From contig CAMBNV010000001.1 of the NCBI GenBank assembly GCA_945869195.1, positions 310,001 through 374,000 of the forward strand: a stretch of DNA of 64,000 bases. Direction: 5' to 3'. A program made the translations under genes and the position numbers. This document shows, piece by piece, positions 43,989 through 52,250 of this stretch. Within the stretch, counting starts at the first letter, position 1. Each line of letters starts with the position of its first letter. Under the pieces are notes generated by a model that did no database searches, was not told where the DNA came from, and worked only from the letters and a program-made list of their open reading frames with translations. This stretch comes from Gemmatimonas phototrophica. Lineage in GTDB: Bacteria; Gemmatimonadota; Gemmatimonadetes; Gemmatimonadales; Gemmatimonadaceae.

Positions 43989-45535
43989 CGGGCCACGCCG
44001 ACTTCGCCGCTGCGGATCGCGTCGGCCCGCCGCTTCACGGCCTCTTTTTGGCTCTCCGTCATGCGCGCCACGTTCTTGACCTGCAAGGCCATGCGCGCGT
44101 TCTTGGCCAGCAGCGTTTCGTGCCGCATCAAAAAATCCCAGTACAGCGTTGTGTAGGGGCAGGCGCGTTCACCCTCACGCAGCGCCGGGTCATAACGGCA
44201 TCCCTTGCAAGGCCCACCCATGCGCTGGATGTACTTGCCACTGGCCACGTAGGGCTTGCTGGCCATGAGACCACCGTCGCCGTACTGGCTCATTCCCAAA
44301 GTGTTGGGCAGTTCCACCCACTCGACCGCGTCCACATAGACCGCTAGATACCAGGCGTGCACCTGCTTCGGGTTCACGCCCAACATCAGCGCGTACAGGC
44401 CGGTGACCATCAGGCGCTGGATGTGGTTGGCGTAGCCATGGGTGAGCGTCTGCGCCAGCGCGTCGCGGAGGCAGGCCATGTCGGTGGCGCCAGTCCAAAA
44501 CCAGGCGGGCAGGTTCTCCGGCGCTGCAAGCGCGTTACGTTCCAGGTACTGCGGCATCTGGGTCCAGTAGATGCCCCGCACGTACTCGCGCCAGCCGAGG
44601 ATCTGTCGGATAAAGCCCTCTACGCTGGCCAGCGCCGCATGCCCCTCGCGATGCGCCGCCTCAGCCGCAGCCACCACTTCGCGCGGGTTGAGGAGCTTCA
44701 GGTTGAGCGCTGCCGACAGGTGCGCGTGGTAGAGCCACGGGTCGCCCTGCCACATCGCATCCTGGTAGCGGCCGAACAGTGGCAGGCGCTCGCAGACGAA
44801 GACTTGCAAGGATTGCAGCGCCTGAGCGCGCGTGACGGGCCAGGCAAAACTGTCCAGCCGGCCGGGGTGGCGGGCGAAGCGGGCGTTGACGAGTTCGATC
44901 ACCTCCCGCGTGATGGCGTCGGGCTCAAAGGTCGTGCGCGGCGGCACTGCACCTGGACCTGCTGCGCCGAAGGCGTCGCGGTTGTCGGCATCGAAGTTCC
45001 ACTGGCCACCGACCGGCTCGTCACCTTGCATCAAGACGCGGTGACGCTTGCGTTGCTCGCGGTAGAAGTACTCCATGCGCAGCGATTTGCGGCCTTGGGC
45101 GTGCACAGCGAACTCGGAAATGCTGACGAAGAAGTGGCGGTCCTCGCGCACATCGAGCGGCAACTGGTGCGCCTGGGCCACGGCCCTGATCGCCTGCAGC
45201 ACGCGCCAGTCCCCTGGGGCGGTCATCACCAGCCGGGCCGGGCGCAGACGCAGGATGTCGGCCTGCAACTGCGCGCCAAGACTGCCACCGTTGCCCGGGG
45301 CGTCCAGACGCGTGTAGTGCAGCGCCCGGCCAGCAGCGTGCAGGGCGAGCGCGAAGTGGCGCATCGCCGTCAGGAACATCACCGTGCGCGGCTTGCTCGA
45401 CCACACATGGGTGGATTCCTCGGCCACTTCGGCCATCCACACGGCGTCGGTGGCGGGATCGAAACCGTCGAAGGCGGCTGCATCGAGATCGAGCTGATCG
45501 CCCAGCACGACTATTAAGGAACGTAGTTCAGCCAC
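43985..45535 (-). CDS. phrB: Prokaryotic (6-4) photolyase / FeS-BCP cryptochrome-photolyase
   Basis: A 516-aa intact protein from GTG 45533-45535. The N-terminus (LIVVLGDQLDLDAAAFDGFD, VWMAEVAEESTHVWSS) is typical of the FeS-BCP family. Four cysteines, Cys355, Cys443, Cys446 and Cys459 (ACLRDAL, GPCKGCRYDP, ACPYTT), hold the 4Fe-4S cluster; their spacing equals that reported for Agrobacterium PhrB (350/438/441/454). FAD-binding stretches include GWREYVRGIYW and QYGDGGLMASKPYVASGKYI. It repairs (6-4) photoproducts using light. It is the only complete large gene in the insert and overlaps the DUF2256 remnant by 8 bp. Confidence 0.92.
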   Translation of the reverse strand: MAELRSLIVVLGDQLDLDAAAFDGFDPATDAVWMAEVAEESTHVWSSKPRTVMFLTAMRHFALALHAAGRALHYTRLDAPGNGGSLGAQLQADILRLRPARLVMTAPGDWRVLQAIRAVAQAHQLPLDVREDRHFFVSISEFAVHAQGRKSLRMEYFYREQRKRHRVLMQGDEPVGGQWNFDADNRDAFGAAGPGAVPPRTTFEPDAITREVIELVNARFARHPGRLDSFAWPVTRAQALQSLQVFVCERLPLFGRYQDAMWQGDPWLYHAHLSAALNLKLLNPREVVAAAEAAHREGHAALASVEGFIRQILGWREYVRGIYWTQMPQYLERNALAAPENLPAWFWTGATDMACLRDALAQTLTHGYANHIQRLMVTGLYALMLGVNPKQVHAWYLAVYVDAVEWVELPNTLGMSQYGDGGLMASKPYVASGKYIQRMGGPCKGCRYDPALREGERACPYTTLYWDFLMRHETLLAKNARMALQVKNVARMTESQKEAVKRRADAIRSGEVGVAR

Positions 45536-45620
45536 GCACTGCTCCTGTGTTGCGGCAGGCCTCGGAGCAGAACTTCACGTCGGCCCAGTTCTTGGCCCAG
45601 CGGCGCGCCAGCTCATCGGC
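45528..45620 (-). pseudogene. DUF2256 protein, 3' remnant fused to DUF1080 frame
   Basis: The last about 22 residues read RRWAKNWADVKFCSEACR, the cysteine-containing end of DUF2256 proteins, which commonly neighbour photolyase genes. Just upstream, a different frame reads PMSWR (from the usual CGxPMSWRxxWA motif), so a one-base loss within GGCGCGCCGCTGG has shifted the frame. The 5' part is missing because the insert border lies here. The stop is at 45528-45530. By chance the remnant is in frame with the truncated DUF1080 gene and gives it a hybrid C-terminus. Confidence 0.6.
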
Positions 45621-46334
45621 CAACGAGATCGGCAGTTGATCCGCATGCGCTTTACAGGGATCACGCCGGAGATGCGATGTTGATCCTAATAGTGTGACGT
45701 TGGCATGCACGAGCACGCCGTTGTGCCAGACCGTGACGCGCGCTGAATCACGGACCATCCCCGTGGAGTCGAAGCGCGGCCGGCGGAACTCGATGTCAAA
45801 GCTCTGCCACTCGCCCGGCGGTCGACTCACATTGACGCGCGGCGGGTACTGCCCAAAGAGGGCGGCAACCTGCCCATCCGCGTAGGTCTCGTTGCCGTAC
45901 GAGTCGAGTACCTGGACCACGTACTGGCCCATAAAGAAGACGCCGCTGTTGCCGCGGTCCTGCGCGGTGCCCAAGGCGGGTTTGGGCCACGCCCATTCGA
46001 TGTGCAGGCGGACATCACCGAACCCGATCCTCGTCTGAATGCCGCCCACACCCTTTACGATTTCCATATTGCCGTCCGCGACCCGCCAGCCGGCTGGCGT
46101 TTCGTCCCATTTCTCCCACCACGAGAGGTCATCGCCGTCGAAGAGTGCGATCGCACCCGGGGGGGCGGGCGCGGCCGCCGGAAGCTGCTCCGCCGGGGCA
46201 CGTTCCACAGGCGGCTTGGGGCGTTCGATTGAATCCTCGGGCCACGGGCCGGCCGGCTGCTGCGCGGCGATCGGTCCGAAGCCGGACAGAAGCAGTGGAA
46301 GCGCGCGAGCGAGGAGCCGGAGGGAAAGCGACAC
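45621..46334 (-). pseudogene. DUF1080 (3-keto-disaccharide hydrolase-like) protein, truncated by insert
   Basis: The native 5' part of the gene, about 238 residues. GTG 46332-46334 is preferred: GAGG lies six bases upstream and a TATATT box lies further up, within the longer open frame from 46397. A signal peptide (LRLLARALPLLLSGFG) and the DUF1080 core follow: LFDGDDLSWWEKWDE, GNMEIVKGVGGIQTRIGFGD, GNSGVFFMGQYVVQVLDSYG and WQSFDIEFRRPRFD. After LPISL the insert begins. The last 19 native residues lie at 41769-41828. Translation now runs into the DUF2256 remnant and stops at 45528, so a nearly complete hybrid protein might still be made. Confidence 0.82.
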
Positions 46335-46386
46335 GGATGGACCTCGCGAAAAGTTCTCGCGCACCGAGCGGCCGCGAACCTCACTC

Positions 46387-46392
46387 AATATA
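46387..46392 (-). promoter_or_regulatory. Candidate -10 box of the DUF1080 gene
   Basis: TATATT on the minus strand, 52 bp upstream of GTG 46334, leaving a leader with a GAGG ribosome site. It supports the downstream start. No -35 match is evident. Confidence 0.35.
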
Positions 46393-46442
46393 GACACCGC
46401 CGCGTGGAGCTACACGACGTACGGCTCGCAGGTCGCTGCGCG

Positions 46443-47915
46443 TCAGCCGCCGAGTCCACCCATCGCCACATACTTAATCTCCAAGTACTCGTCGATCCCC
46501 TGTCGAGCACCCTCACGACCAATCCCGCTCTCCTTGATCCCGCCAAACGGCGCCAGCTCGGTGGAGATGATCCCTTCGTTGATCCCCACCATCCCGTATT
46601 CGAGCGCTTCTGCCACGCGCCATGCACGCGCAAGGTCGCGCGTATAGGCGTAGGCCGCGAGGCCAAATGGTGTGTCGTTGGCCATCGCGATGGCGTCGGC
46701 GTCGTCGGCAAACGGAATGATCGTCACGACCGGACCAAAGATCTCCTCGCGCGCGATCGTCATCGCTGGGGTGACTCCGGCCAGCACCGTGGGTGCGTAG
46801 AAGGTGCCACCGAGCGCGTGCCGCGCGCCACCGCAGACGACGCGCGCGCCCTGGGCCGTGGCATCGGCCACGAGTCGCTCCACCTTCTGCACGGCGCGCT
46901 CGGAGATCAAGGGCCCTTGCACCACGCCCGGGGTCATGCCGTCACCCACCGTGAGTGCCGCGACGGCGACAGCAAGCTTGCGCGTGAACGAGTCGACCAC
47001 GCTCGACTGTACGAGAAAGCGATTCGCGCAGACGCAGGTCTGGCCGGCGTTGCGGAACTTCGACGCGAGCGCCCCTACGACCGCCGCGTCGAGGTCGGCG
47101 TCGTCGAAGACCAGGAACGGCGCGTTACCGCCAAGCTCGAGCGAGACGCGCTTCACTGTCGACGCGCACTGCGCCATCAACAGCTTGCCCACCGCGGTCG
47201 ACCCGGTGAACGAGAACTTCCGCACCAGTGGATGCTCGGTCAGCACGCTGCCGACCTCGCTCGCCCGCGTCGTTGGGATCACGTTGAACACCCCGAGAGG
47301 AACGCCGGCGCGCTCCGCGAGCACCGCAAGCGCGAGTGCCGAGAGTGGCGTCTCTGGCGCGGGCTTTACGATGAAGGTGCAACCAGCGGCGAGCGCGGGA
47401 GCCGCCTTGCGCGTGATCATCGCGTTCGGAAAATTCCAGGGCGTAATGGCCGCGACGACACCGACTGGCTGCCGGAGCGCGAGGAGTTGGCGCCCACGCA
47501 CTGGGCTGGGAATCACCTCCCCGTAGGTGCGCTTGGCCTCCTCGCCAAACCACTCGATGAACGCCGCGCCAAAGAGCACCTCGCCGCGCGCTTCTGCGAG
47601 CGGCTTCCCCTGCTCCGCCGTCATGATCGCCGCGAGGTCGTCCTGCGCCGCGACAATCAACTCGAACCATCGGCGCAGGATCGCGGACCGATCCTTTGCC
47701 GTGCGCGCCGCCCAGGCTGGCTGCGCGTGTGCCGCAGCCGCCACGGCCGCCGTTGTCTCGGTCGGGCCAAAGTCGGCCACCTGTGCCAACTCCACTCCCG
47801 AGGCGGGGTTGTGGACGGCGAACGTCTTGGATGCTGCGAGCCAAACCCCGTCGATAAAGCCGCGGTCGCACAGCAACGCCCGGTCGGTGATCACTACTGG
47901 AGAATGCGACGTCAT
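46443..47915 (-). CDS. gabD: NAD(P)-dependent succinate-semialdehyde dehydrogenase
   Basis: A 490-aa aldehyde dehydrogenase from ATG 47913-47915; the upstream frame overlaps the ggt gene. ALDH motifs: AAITPWNFPNAMITRKAAPA, FSFTGSTAVGKLL, catalytic Glu in SLELGGNAPFLVF, catalytic Cys in FRNAGQTCVCANRF, and REEIFGPVVTIIPF. PFGGIKESGIGREG and the short C-terminal extension resemble GabD. It oxidises succinate semialdehyde to succinate in GABA breakdown; glutarate semialdehyde is another possible substrate. It lies 28 bp after the gamma-glutamyltransferase gene, last of a four-gene operon. Confidence 0.9.
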   Translation of the reverse strand: MTSHSPVVITDRALLCDRGFIDGVWLAASKTFAVHNPASGVELAQVADFGPTETTAAVAAAAHAQPAWAARTAKDRSAILRRWFELIVAAQDDLAAIMTAEQGKPLAEARGEVLFGAAFIEWFGEEAKRTYGEVIPSPVRGRQLLALRQPVGVVAAITPWNFPNAMITRKAAPALAAGCTFIVKPAPETPLSALALAVLAERAGVPLGVFNVIPTTRASEVGSVLTEHPLVRKFSFTGSTAVGKLLMAQCASTVKRVSLELGGNAPFLVFDDADLDAAVVGALASKFRNAGQTCVCANRFLVQSSVVDSFTRKLAVAVAALTVGDGMTPGVVQGPLISERAVQKVERLVADATAQGARVVCGGARHALGGTFYAPTVLAGVTPAMTIAREEIFGPVVTIIPFADDADAIAMANDTPFGLAAYAYTRDLARAWRVAEALEYGMVGINEGIISTELAPFGGIKESGIGREGARQGIDEYLEIKYVAMGGLGG

Positions 47916-47943
47916 CGGCCGGGAGTCGTGGGATTGCGGAGCG

Positions 47944-49701
47944 CTACGGTTTCGGCGCCCGCGCGCCCGAGTCGGGACTCCGCCGGTCATTCGCCGCACG
48001 TGCCGTGCGCGTGGTGGCGTCAAAGAGGATTGAGTGGGCATCACCCTGACTGCGAGCCGTCACTTCCTTGATCTGATGCCCCATCGCACGGAGCGCGGCG
48101 AGCACGGCGGGTGTCGCCGCTCCCGACTCGAAGCTCGCGGTGTCGGGCATCCACTGGTGATGAATCCGCGGCGCATCGACGGCCGCCCGCACGCCTTCAC
48201 CGAACGCCGTCACACCAAGCACCACGTTGAGCACCGTGTTCGGGATCGTCCGGCCCCCTGGTGACCCGGTCACGAGACGCAGCGCGCCCCCTTTGGTCAC
48301 GATGACCGGTGACATCGAGCTGAGCATCCGCTTGCCGGGCGCGATCAGATTTGCCGGCGTACCGATCGCCCAGCCGGTATTGGTGTAGCCGGACTTCTTG
48401 CTGAAGTCGCCCATCTCGTTGTTGAGCAGAAAGCCGGCCACGACCACGCCAGAGCCATATCCACTCTCGAGCGTGTAGGTGTTCGAGACCGCATTGCCTT
48501 CGGCGTCCACCACACTGAAGTGCGTCGTCTGCGGCGACTCGGCCATGGGCGTCAGGATGTCTTTACCCAGTTCGGCGCTGCTCGACGCCTGTGCGGTGTC
48601 GATCCCAGCGGCGAGCTCACGGGCGTACTCCTTGGAGAGCAACCGCGCGAGCGGAATCTCGCTGAAATCGGGATCGCCGATCCAACGGGCACGATCGAGA
48701 TAGGCGCGGCGGGCCACTTCGATCCGCAGGTGCAACGTCCGTGCGTCGCTGCGGTCAGCACTGCCATCGGCACTGCCATCGGCACTGCCATCGGCACCGA
48801 CAAGGCCGAGCGCCTCAAGTTGATTGAGCGTCAGCATCATCACCACGCCGCCAGAGCTCGGCGGTCCCATTGAGATGAGCTCGTATCCGTTAAAGGTGCC
48901 ACGCACCGGCTCGCGCTCCACCGCCTGGTATGCCGCAAGGTCGGCGCGACTGATCAGTCCGCGGTGCGCACGCATCTGCGCAGCGAGCGAGTCGGCGATC
49001 CACCCGGTGTAGAACACCTCCGGGCCACCCGTCGCGATCGCGCGCAACGCGCGGCCAAGCTGCGGGAGCCTGAGCGTATCGCCGGCCACCCAGGCGCCGC
49101 CACCCGGCTTACCGTACGTCGCCACCGAGGCGGGGAACGAGGCAAGGATCGAGGTCAGCGCCCCATTCAACTCTCCGGCCAACGACTCTGAGAGCGCGAA
49201 GCCCTCTTCCGCGAGTTGGACGGCGGGCATCACGACGTCGGCCCAGGCGAGCTTACCGAACTTCTCATGTGCCATCGCGAGGCCACGTACGGTGCCCGGC
49301 ACGCCGGGGGCGCGCCAGCCGGAGTCGGTCGCCGAGGCCGCGATCGCCCCCGTGGCGTCGAGGTACATGGTCGGCGTCGACCGGAGGGGCGCCTTCTCGC
49401 GGTAGTCGATCGTCGTCGCGGTGCCGTCGGCCTGACGGATCACCATGAACCCGCCGCCGCCGATGTTACCCGCGGCAGGATACGTCACTGCGAGCGCAAA
49501 AGCGGTCGCGACTGCCGCATCGACCGCGCTCCCCCCCTTGGCGAGCACGGCCGCGCCCGCATCCGACGCAAGATGATGCGCCGAGACGACCACGCCGGTG
49601 GACGAGACGAGCTCGTCCACCGGCGTCGCGATCGAAACTGCCTTACCCGTGCAGGCGGCGAGGACCAGCGCGGCGACAACGTACTTCTGTCGCATCGCCA
49701 T
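47944..49701 (-). CDS. ggt: Gamma-glutamyltransferase lipoprotein
   Basis: A 585-aa N-terminal-nucleophile hydrolase. A lipobox (LVLAAC near residue 17) predicts lipid anchoring. The large subunit shows VSAHHLASDAGAAVLAKGGS and AVTYPAAGNIGGGGFM. Self-cleavage should occur before the catalytic Thr in ESPQTTHFSVVDAEGNA, and GYGSGVVVAGFLLNNEMGDF and TGSPGGRTIPNTVLNVV belong to the small subunit. It cleaves gamma-glutamyl bonds (glutathione, gamma-Glu peptides) in the periplasm. An ADGS repeat sits in the large subunit. Its ATG overlaps the upstream stop by one base (TAATG). Confidence 0.92.
   Translation of the reverse strand: MAMRQKYVVAALVLAACTGKAVSIATPVDELVSSTGVVVSAHHLASDAGAAVLAKGGSAVDAAVATAFALAVTYPAAGNIGGGGFMVIRQADGTATTIDYREKAPLRSTPTMYLDATGAIAASATDSGWRAPGVPGTVRGLAMAHEKFGKLAWADVVMPAVQLAEEGFALSESLAGELNGALTSILASFPASVATYGKPGGGAWVAGDTLRLPQLGRALRAIATGGPEVFYTGWIADSLAAQMRAHRGLISRADLAAYQAVEREPVRGTFNGYELISMGPPSSGGVVMMLTLNQLEALGLVGADGSADGSADGSADRSDARTLHLRIEVARRAYLDRARWIGDPDFSEIPLARLLSKEYARELAAGIDTAQASSSAELGKDILTPMAESPQTTHFSVVDAEGNAVSNTYTLESGYGSGVVVAGFLLNNEMGDFSKKSGYTNTGWAIGTPANLIAPGKRMLSSMSPVIVTKGGALRLVTGSPGGRTIPNTVLNVVLGVTAFGEGVRAAVDAPRIHHQWMPDTASFESGAATPAVLAALRAMGHQIKEVTARSQGDAHSILFDATTRTARAANDRRSPDSGARAPKP
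48758..48793 (+). repeat. 12-bp tandem repeat inside ggt (3 copies plus 4 bases)
   Basis: GCACTGCCATCG occurs three times in a row and a fourth copy begins GCAC. On the coding strand it encodes repeated Gly-Ser-Ala-Asp units (GADGSADGSADGSADRSDA). Being a multiple of three, copy-number change would lengthen or shorten a loop without frameshift. Confidence 0.85.
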
Positions 49702-50987
49702 TATCGCCCACCGAGGCTCATCGTCAGCCCGAATCCGGCATCATTGCGTCCTTCGGCAGCCATGACCATCGCCGCCGCCTGCATATTGACCAAGCCGAAC
49801 TCGAGACCAACACCGCCGCTATACCGCATGCCGTTGCCGATCGACGTGACGCCCGCCCGCAGCGGGATGAACGGGATGAGCCGCAACTCCGCGCCCACGC
49901 CAAACTCTGTCTTCGACCCGAGCTCCAGTCCGTCGCCGAAACGCTGGCGGAGGTCGGCCGCGATCGTGATTCGTTTGAAGCCCGTCCATGCCAGGCCCAG
50001 CGCAAGCGTCGGCGTCACCTTCGACTCGTCCAACAATGAACGGAGTTCCGACTGCAACGCCGTCGACGCCCCAGACAGGGGCAGAATATCCTCCAACTGA
50101 CTCGTGCCGCCCTCCTGCCCGAACGTCGCCTGCACCGGCATGTAGTAGAGGTCGTCGGTCTTCCAGGCGAAGCTGCTGAAGAGGTCATGCACGACAGCGG
50201 ATGCGCGGAGGGTGCCGACCTGCCAGGAGGCGCCGACATCGAGACCGAGGCCGGAGCCGTTGTTCCACGTCGAGGTATCGGTCACCACGATCGGCGCGTC
50301 GATCAGGATCTGCAACGGATTCGAGGTGAGTGCCGATCCGTTGTCACGCATCGACATCGCGACATTGCCTACCGTGTACTTGGCAGTGAGCCCAACCGCG
50401 AGATCACCGAACGTCACGAAGGGCAGGCTTTCGCCGTACGAGAGTCCAAAGGTGGTAGTCACGTTGGCATCGAGCGCGAGGTCCGCAAAGGTGTAGTCCA
50501 GAGGAACTCCCGTGCGCCCCGCATTCCCAAACAGTAGCACCTCGGCCAGCGCTACGGGCACGTCGCCGGCCGCGCGTATCGTGGTCGTTGTGCTGAACGC
50601 CAACGCGCCGATGGAGAGCGCGATTGGCGTCAAATTGATGTCGCCACTCAGGTTCTGGCCGCCGTTGTCGGTCACCCGCTGTAGCCACGCCTGTCGCACC
50701 GACTCTGGGACGACGACACCATCGTACTCCTTGAGGTCCTTCAGCGTGATCGGGCCGGTGCCCACGCCGGGCAGAAAAGAGAATGCGAGTGAGAAGCGCG
50801 AGTTGCCAGGCAGCCCGAGGTTCGCTGGGTTCCACGCGACCGCGTTGAAGTTGCGCGCGACTGCGGTGTAGTTACCACCCATCGCGGTGGCGGCCGCAGA
50901 TACGTTGCCCTGCGCGTGCGCGAGCACGGGCGCGAGGATCAGTCCGAACGCCGCGAGTCGTGCAGCCGATCGTTGAATGCGGGTCAT
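49701..50987 (-). CDS. Outer membrane beta-barrel protein, FadL/DUF5723-like
   Basis: A 428-aa exported protein with a signal peptide (ARLAAFGLILAPVLAHAQ). The first mature residues GNVSAAATAMGGNYTAVARN and FNAVAWNPANLGLPG match the N-terminal plug-like part of FadL/OmpP1-type and PorV/DUF5723-type barrels. The rest alternates amphipathic strands and ends GFGLTMSLGGR. It may move hydrophobic or peptide-like compounds across the outer membrane. Its stop overlaps the ggt start (TAATG), and it follows the upstream lipoprotein gene by three bases. Confidence 0.75.
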   Translation of the reverse strand: MTRIQRSAARLAAFGLILAPVLAHAQGNVSAAATAMGGNYTAVARNFNAVAWNPANLGLPGNSRFSLAFSFLPGVGTGPITLKDLKEYDGVVVPESVRQAWLQRVTDNGGQNLSGDINLTPIALSIGALAFSTTTTIRAAGDVPVALAEVLLFGNAGRTGVPLDYTFADLALDANVTTTFGLSYGESLPFVTFGDLAVGLTAKYTVGNVAMSMRDNGSALTSNPLQILIDAPIVVTDTSTWNNGSGLGLDVGASWQVGTLRASAVVHDLFSSFAWKTDDLYYMPVQATFGQEGGTSQLEDILPLSGASTALQSELRSLLDESKVTPTLALGLAWTGFKRITIAADLRQRFGDGLELGSKTEFGVGAELRLIPFIPLRAGVTSIGNGMRYSGGVGLEFGLVNMQAAAMVMAAEGRNDAGFGLTMSLGGR

Positions 50988-50990
50988 GGC

Positions 50991-52115
50991 TCAGGCCCCC
51001 ACGTTGAGGACGAGTTGCACCCTGGTCCGCAGGGTGATCTGCTGCGTCGGTGTGACTGTCACGGTATTTCCCGCGCCGGTCCCCGTCGCGGTACCGTTCA
51101 CCGCCATCGTTACACCCGACTTACCGAGAATCGACTGCAGCTCGGCCCTGGAGAAGTTGATCGACGCCGTCGACGTAGGAGTCGCCGGAATATTGAGCGC
51201 CTTCGTGATCGAGACCGCCCCCGTACCGTTCTGCGCCGGCGCCGCGATGACGACGCTCAGCGTCGCGGAGGCCGTGAACGAATTCAGCACATTGACGAGC
51301 AGCGCACCGCTCTCGACCTGCCCGGCAAAGTCTGCGCTCTCAAGGTCGAACGCGCTCGGCGCGGTATTGACCGGATCGGCATTCACGACAACGGTCGCCT
51401 GCGTGAGCGTAAGCCCCGCCATCGCTGCGCTAACTGAGAGTGCATTACTCGACTGCATCGACGCATTGGCGCCTGCCGGCACGATAAAGGCCACCGAGAC
51501 CGCGATGGTGCCCGTGTACGCACCGATCGGCATGGGGACGGCAAAGAGCGTGGTAACGCCGTTCGCCATCGTACGTGTCGCCCCGGTGAAGCTCGTCGTC
51601 GAAGTCGATGCACCGCTCGTCACGGTGATCGCCATCGACCCGTAGGGCGCCACTCCGCCACTCGGCTGCAGCAGATCAAAGCCGAGGCTGTTCGAAATCG
51701 AGAGGTTCAGCGTGCCGCTCGCGACCGTCGCGGCGGTCACACCGGCCGGAAAGACGACAGTCGTGGTGAGCGGATTCGTCCCGGTCGAGAAGGCTGGCAC
51801 CGGCGCGACCACCGCAATACTCGACTGGCAAATGACCTGCCCACACAGTACGCCGAGGGTCGTCGAGAAGCTCGACGGCGACGGGATCGTGACCGCGAAG
51901 GCAGTCCCGGCCCCGGTGACTGCGACGTTGGTGGGCAGGATGTGCGTGACGCCGACGGTCATCGAATCGCCCGGGATCACCCAGGTCTCCTGCAGGATCG
52001 GGATCGGGATCAGTTTCTCGAGGGACTCTTTGTCGCAGGCCGCGAGCGCTCCGACGAGGACGACGAGTGCAGTGCGCGGCGTGCACCAGCTAACGGAAGG
52101 AAGCATAGTGGGCAC
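50991..52115 (-). CDS. Lipoprotein of unknown function, beta-rich
   Basis: A 374-aa protein with lipobox (VGALAAC, Cys27). The mature part is rich in Thr, Ser, Ala and Val, with repeated strand-like segments (TTTVVFPAGVTAATVASGTL, SASINF-like, VTMAVNGTATGTGAGNTVTV), suggesting stacked Ig-like or beta-sandwich domains. Two cysteines (VLCGQVICQ) may pair. No family recognised. It heads the operon with the outer membrane barrel, ggt and gabD, and a 14-bp palindrome lies 66 bp upstream. A nearby in-frame ATG, three codons in, is an alternative start. Confidence 0.75.
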   Translation of the reverse strand: MPTMLPSVSWCTPRTALVVLVGALAACDKESLEKLIPIPILQETWVIPGDSMTVGVTHILPTNVAVTGAGTAFAVTIPSPSSFSTTLGVLCGQVICQSSIAVVAPVPAFSTGTNPLTTTVVFPAGVTAATVASGTLNLSISNSLGFDLLQPSGGVAPYGSMAITVTSGASTSTTSFTGATRTMANGVTTLFAVPMPIGAYTGTIAVSVAFIVPAGANASMQSSNALSVSAAMAGLTLTQATVVVNADPVNTAPSAFDLESADFAGQVESGALLVNVLNSFTASATLSVVIAAPAQNGTGAVSITKALNIPATPTSTASINFSRAELQSILGKSGVTMAVNGTATGTGAGNTVTVTPTQQITLRTRVQLVLNVGA

Positions 52116-52180
52116 CTAGTGTCAGCCCACGGGACATCCGTGGACTATCTGCAATGTATGGTCGGCCCCACGCCGCGCGC

Positions 52181-52214
52181 GAGTCACTACGTGACCTATA
52201 TCACGTAGTGACTC
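52181..52214. promoter_or_regulatory. Large perfect palindrome, probable operator
   Basis: GAGTCACTACGTGA (52181-52194) and TCACGTAGTGACTC (52201-52214) are perfect inverted arms around a six-base CCTATA spacer. It lies 66 bp upstream of the lipoprotein-barrel-ggt-gabD operon. No T run follows on either side, so an operator for a dimeric regulator is more likely than a terminator. Confidence 0.65.
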
Positions 52215-52250
52215 AGGCCGCCCGCGCGATCAGCGGGAGTCGAACGTCAT

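Larger units (their letters stand above)
41829..45620. mobile_element. Foreign 3.79-kb insert splitting a DUF1080 gene
   Basis: Joining base 41828 to base 45621 restores the DUF1080 frame with no gap: ADQLPISL directly followed by QDHGHSVRF. Everything between is therefore an insertion. It holds a helicase 3' end (+), two unknown ORFs, a PAS gene (+), an NAD(P)-binding 5' remnant (+), a photolyase-like 5' remnant (-), an intact (6-4) photolyase gene (-) and a DUF2256 3' end (-). Both outer genes are cut at the borders. Bases 42471-43700 are visibly richer in A and T than the flanks. I see no transposase, integrase, terminal inverted repeat or target duplication, so the mechanism may be illegitimate recombination of incoming DNA. 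Confidence 0.82.

Noticed and set aside
46335-46397. Start of the DUF1080 gene at GTG 46397
   Set aside because: A TATATT -10-like box would lie inside the coding region, and the later GTG has a GAGG site and begins a normal signal peptide.
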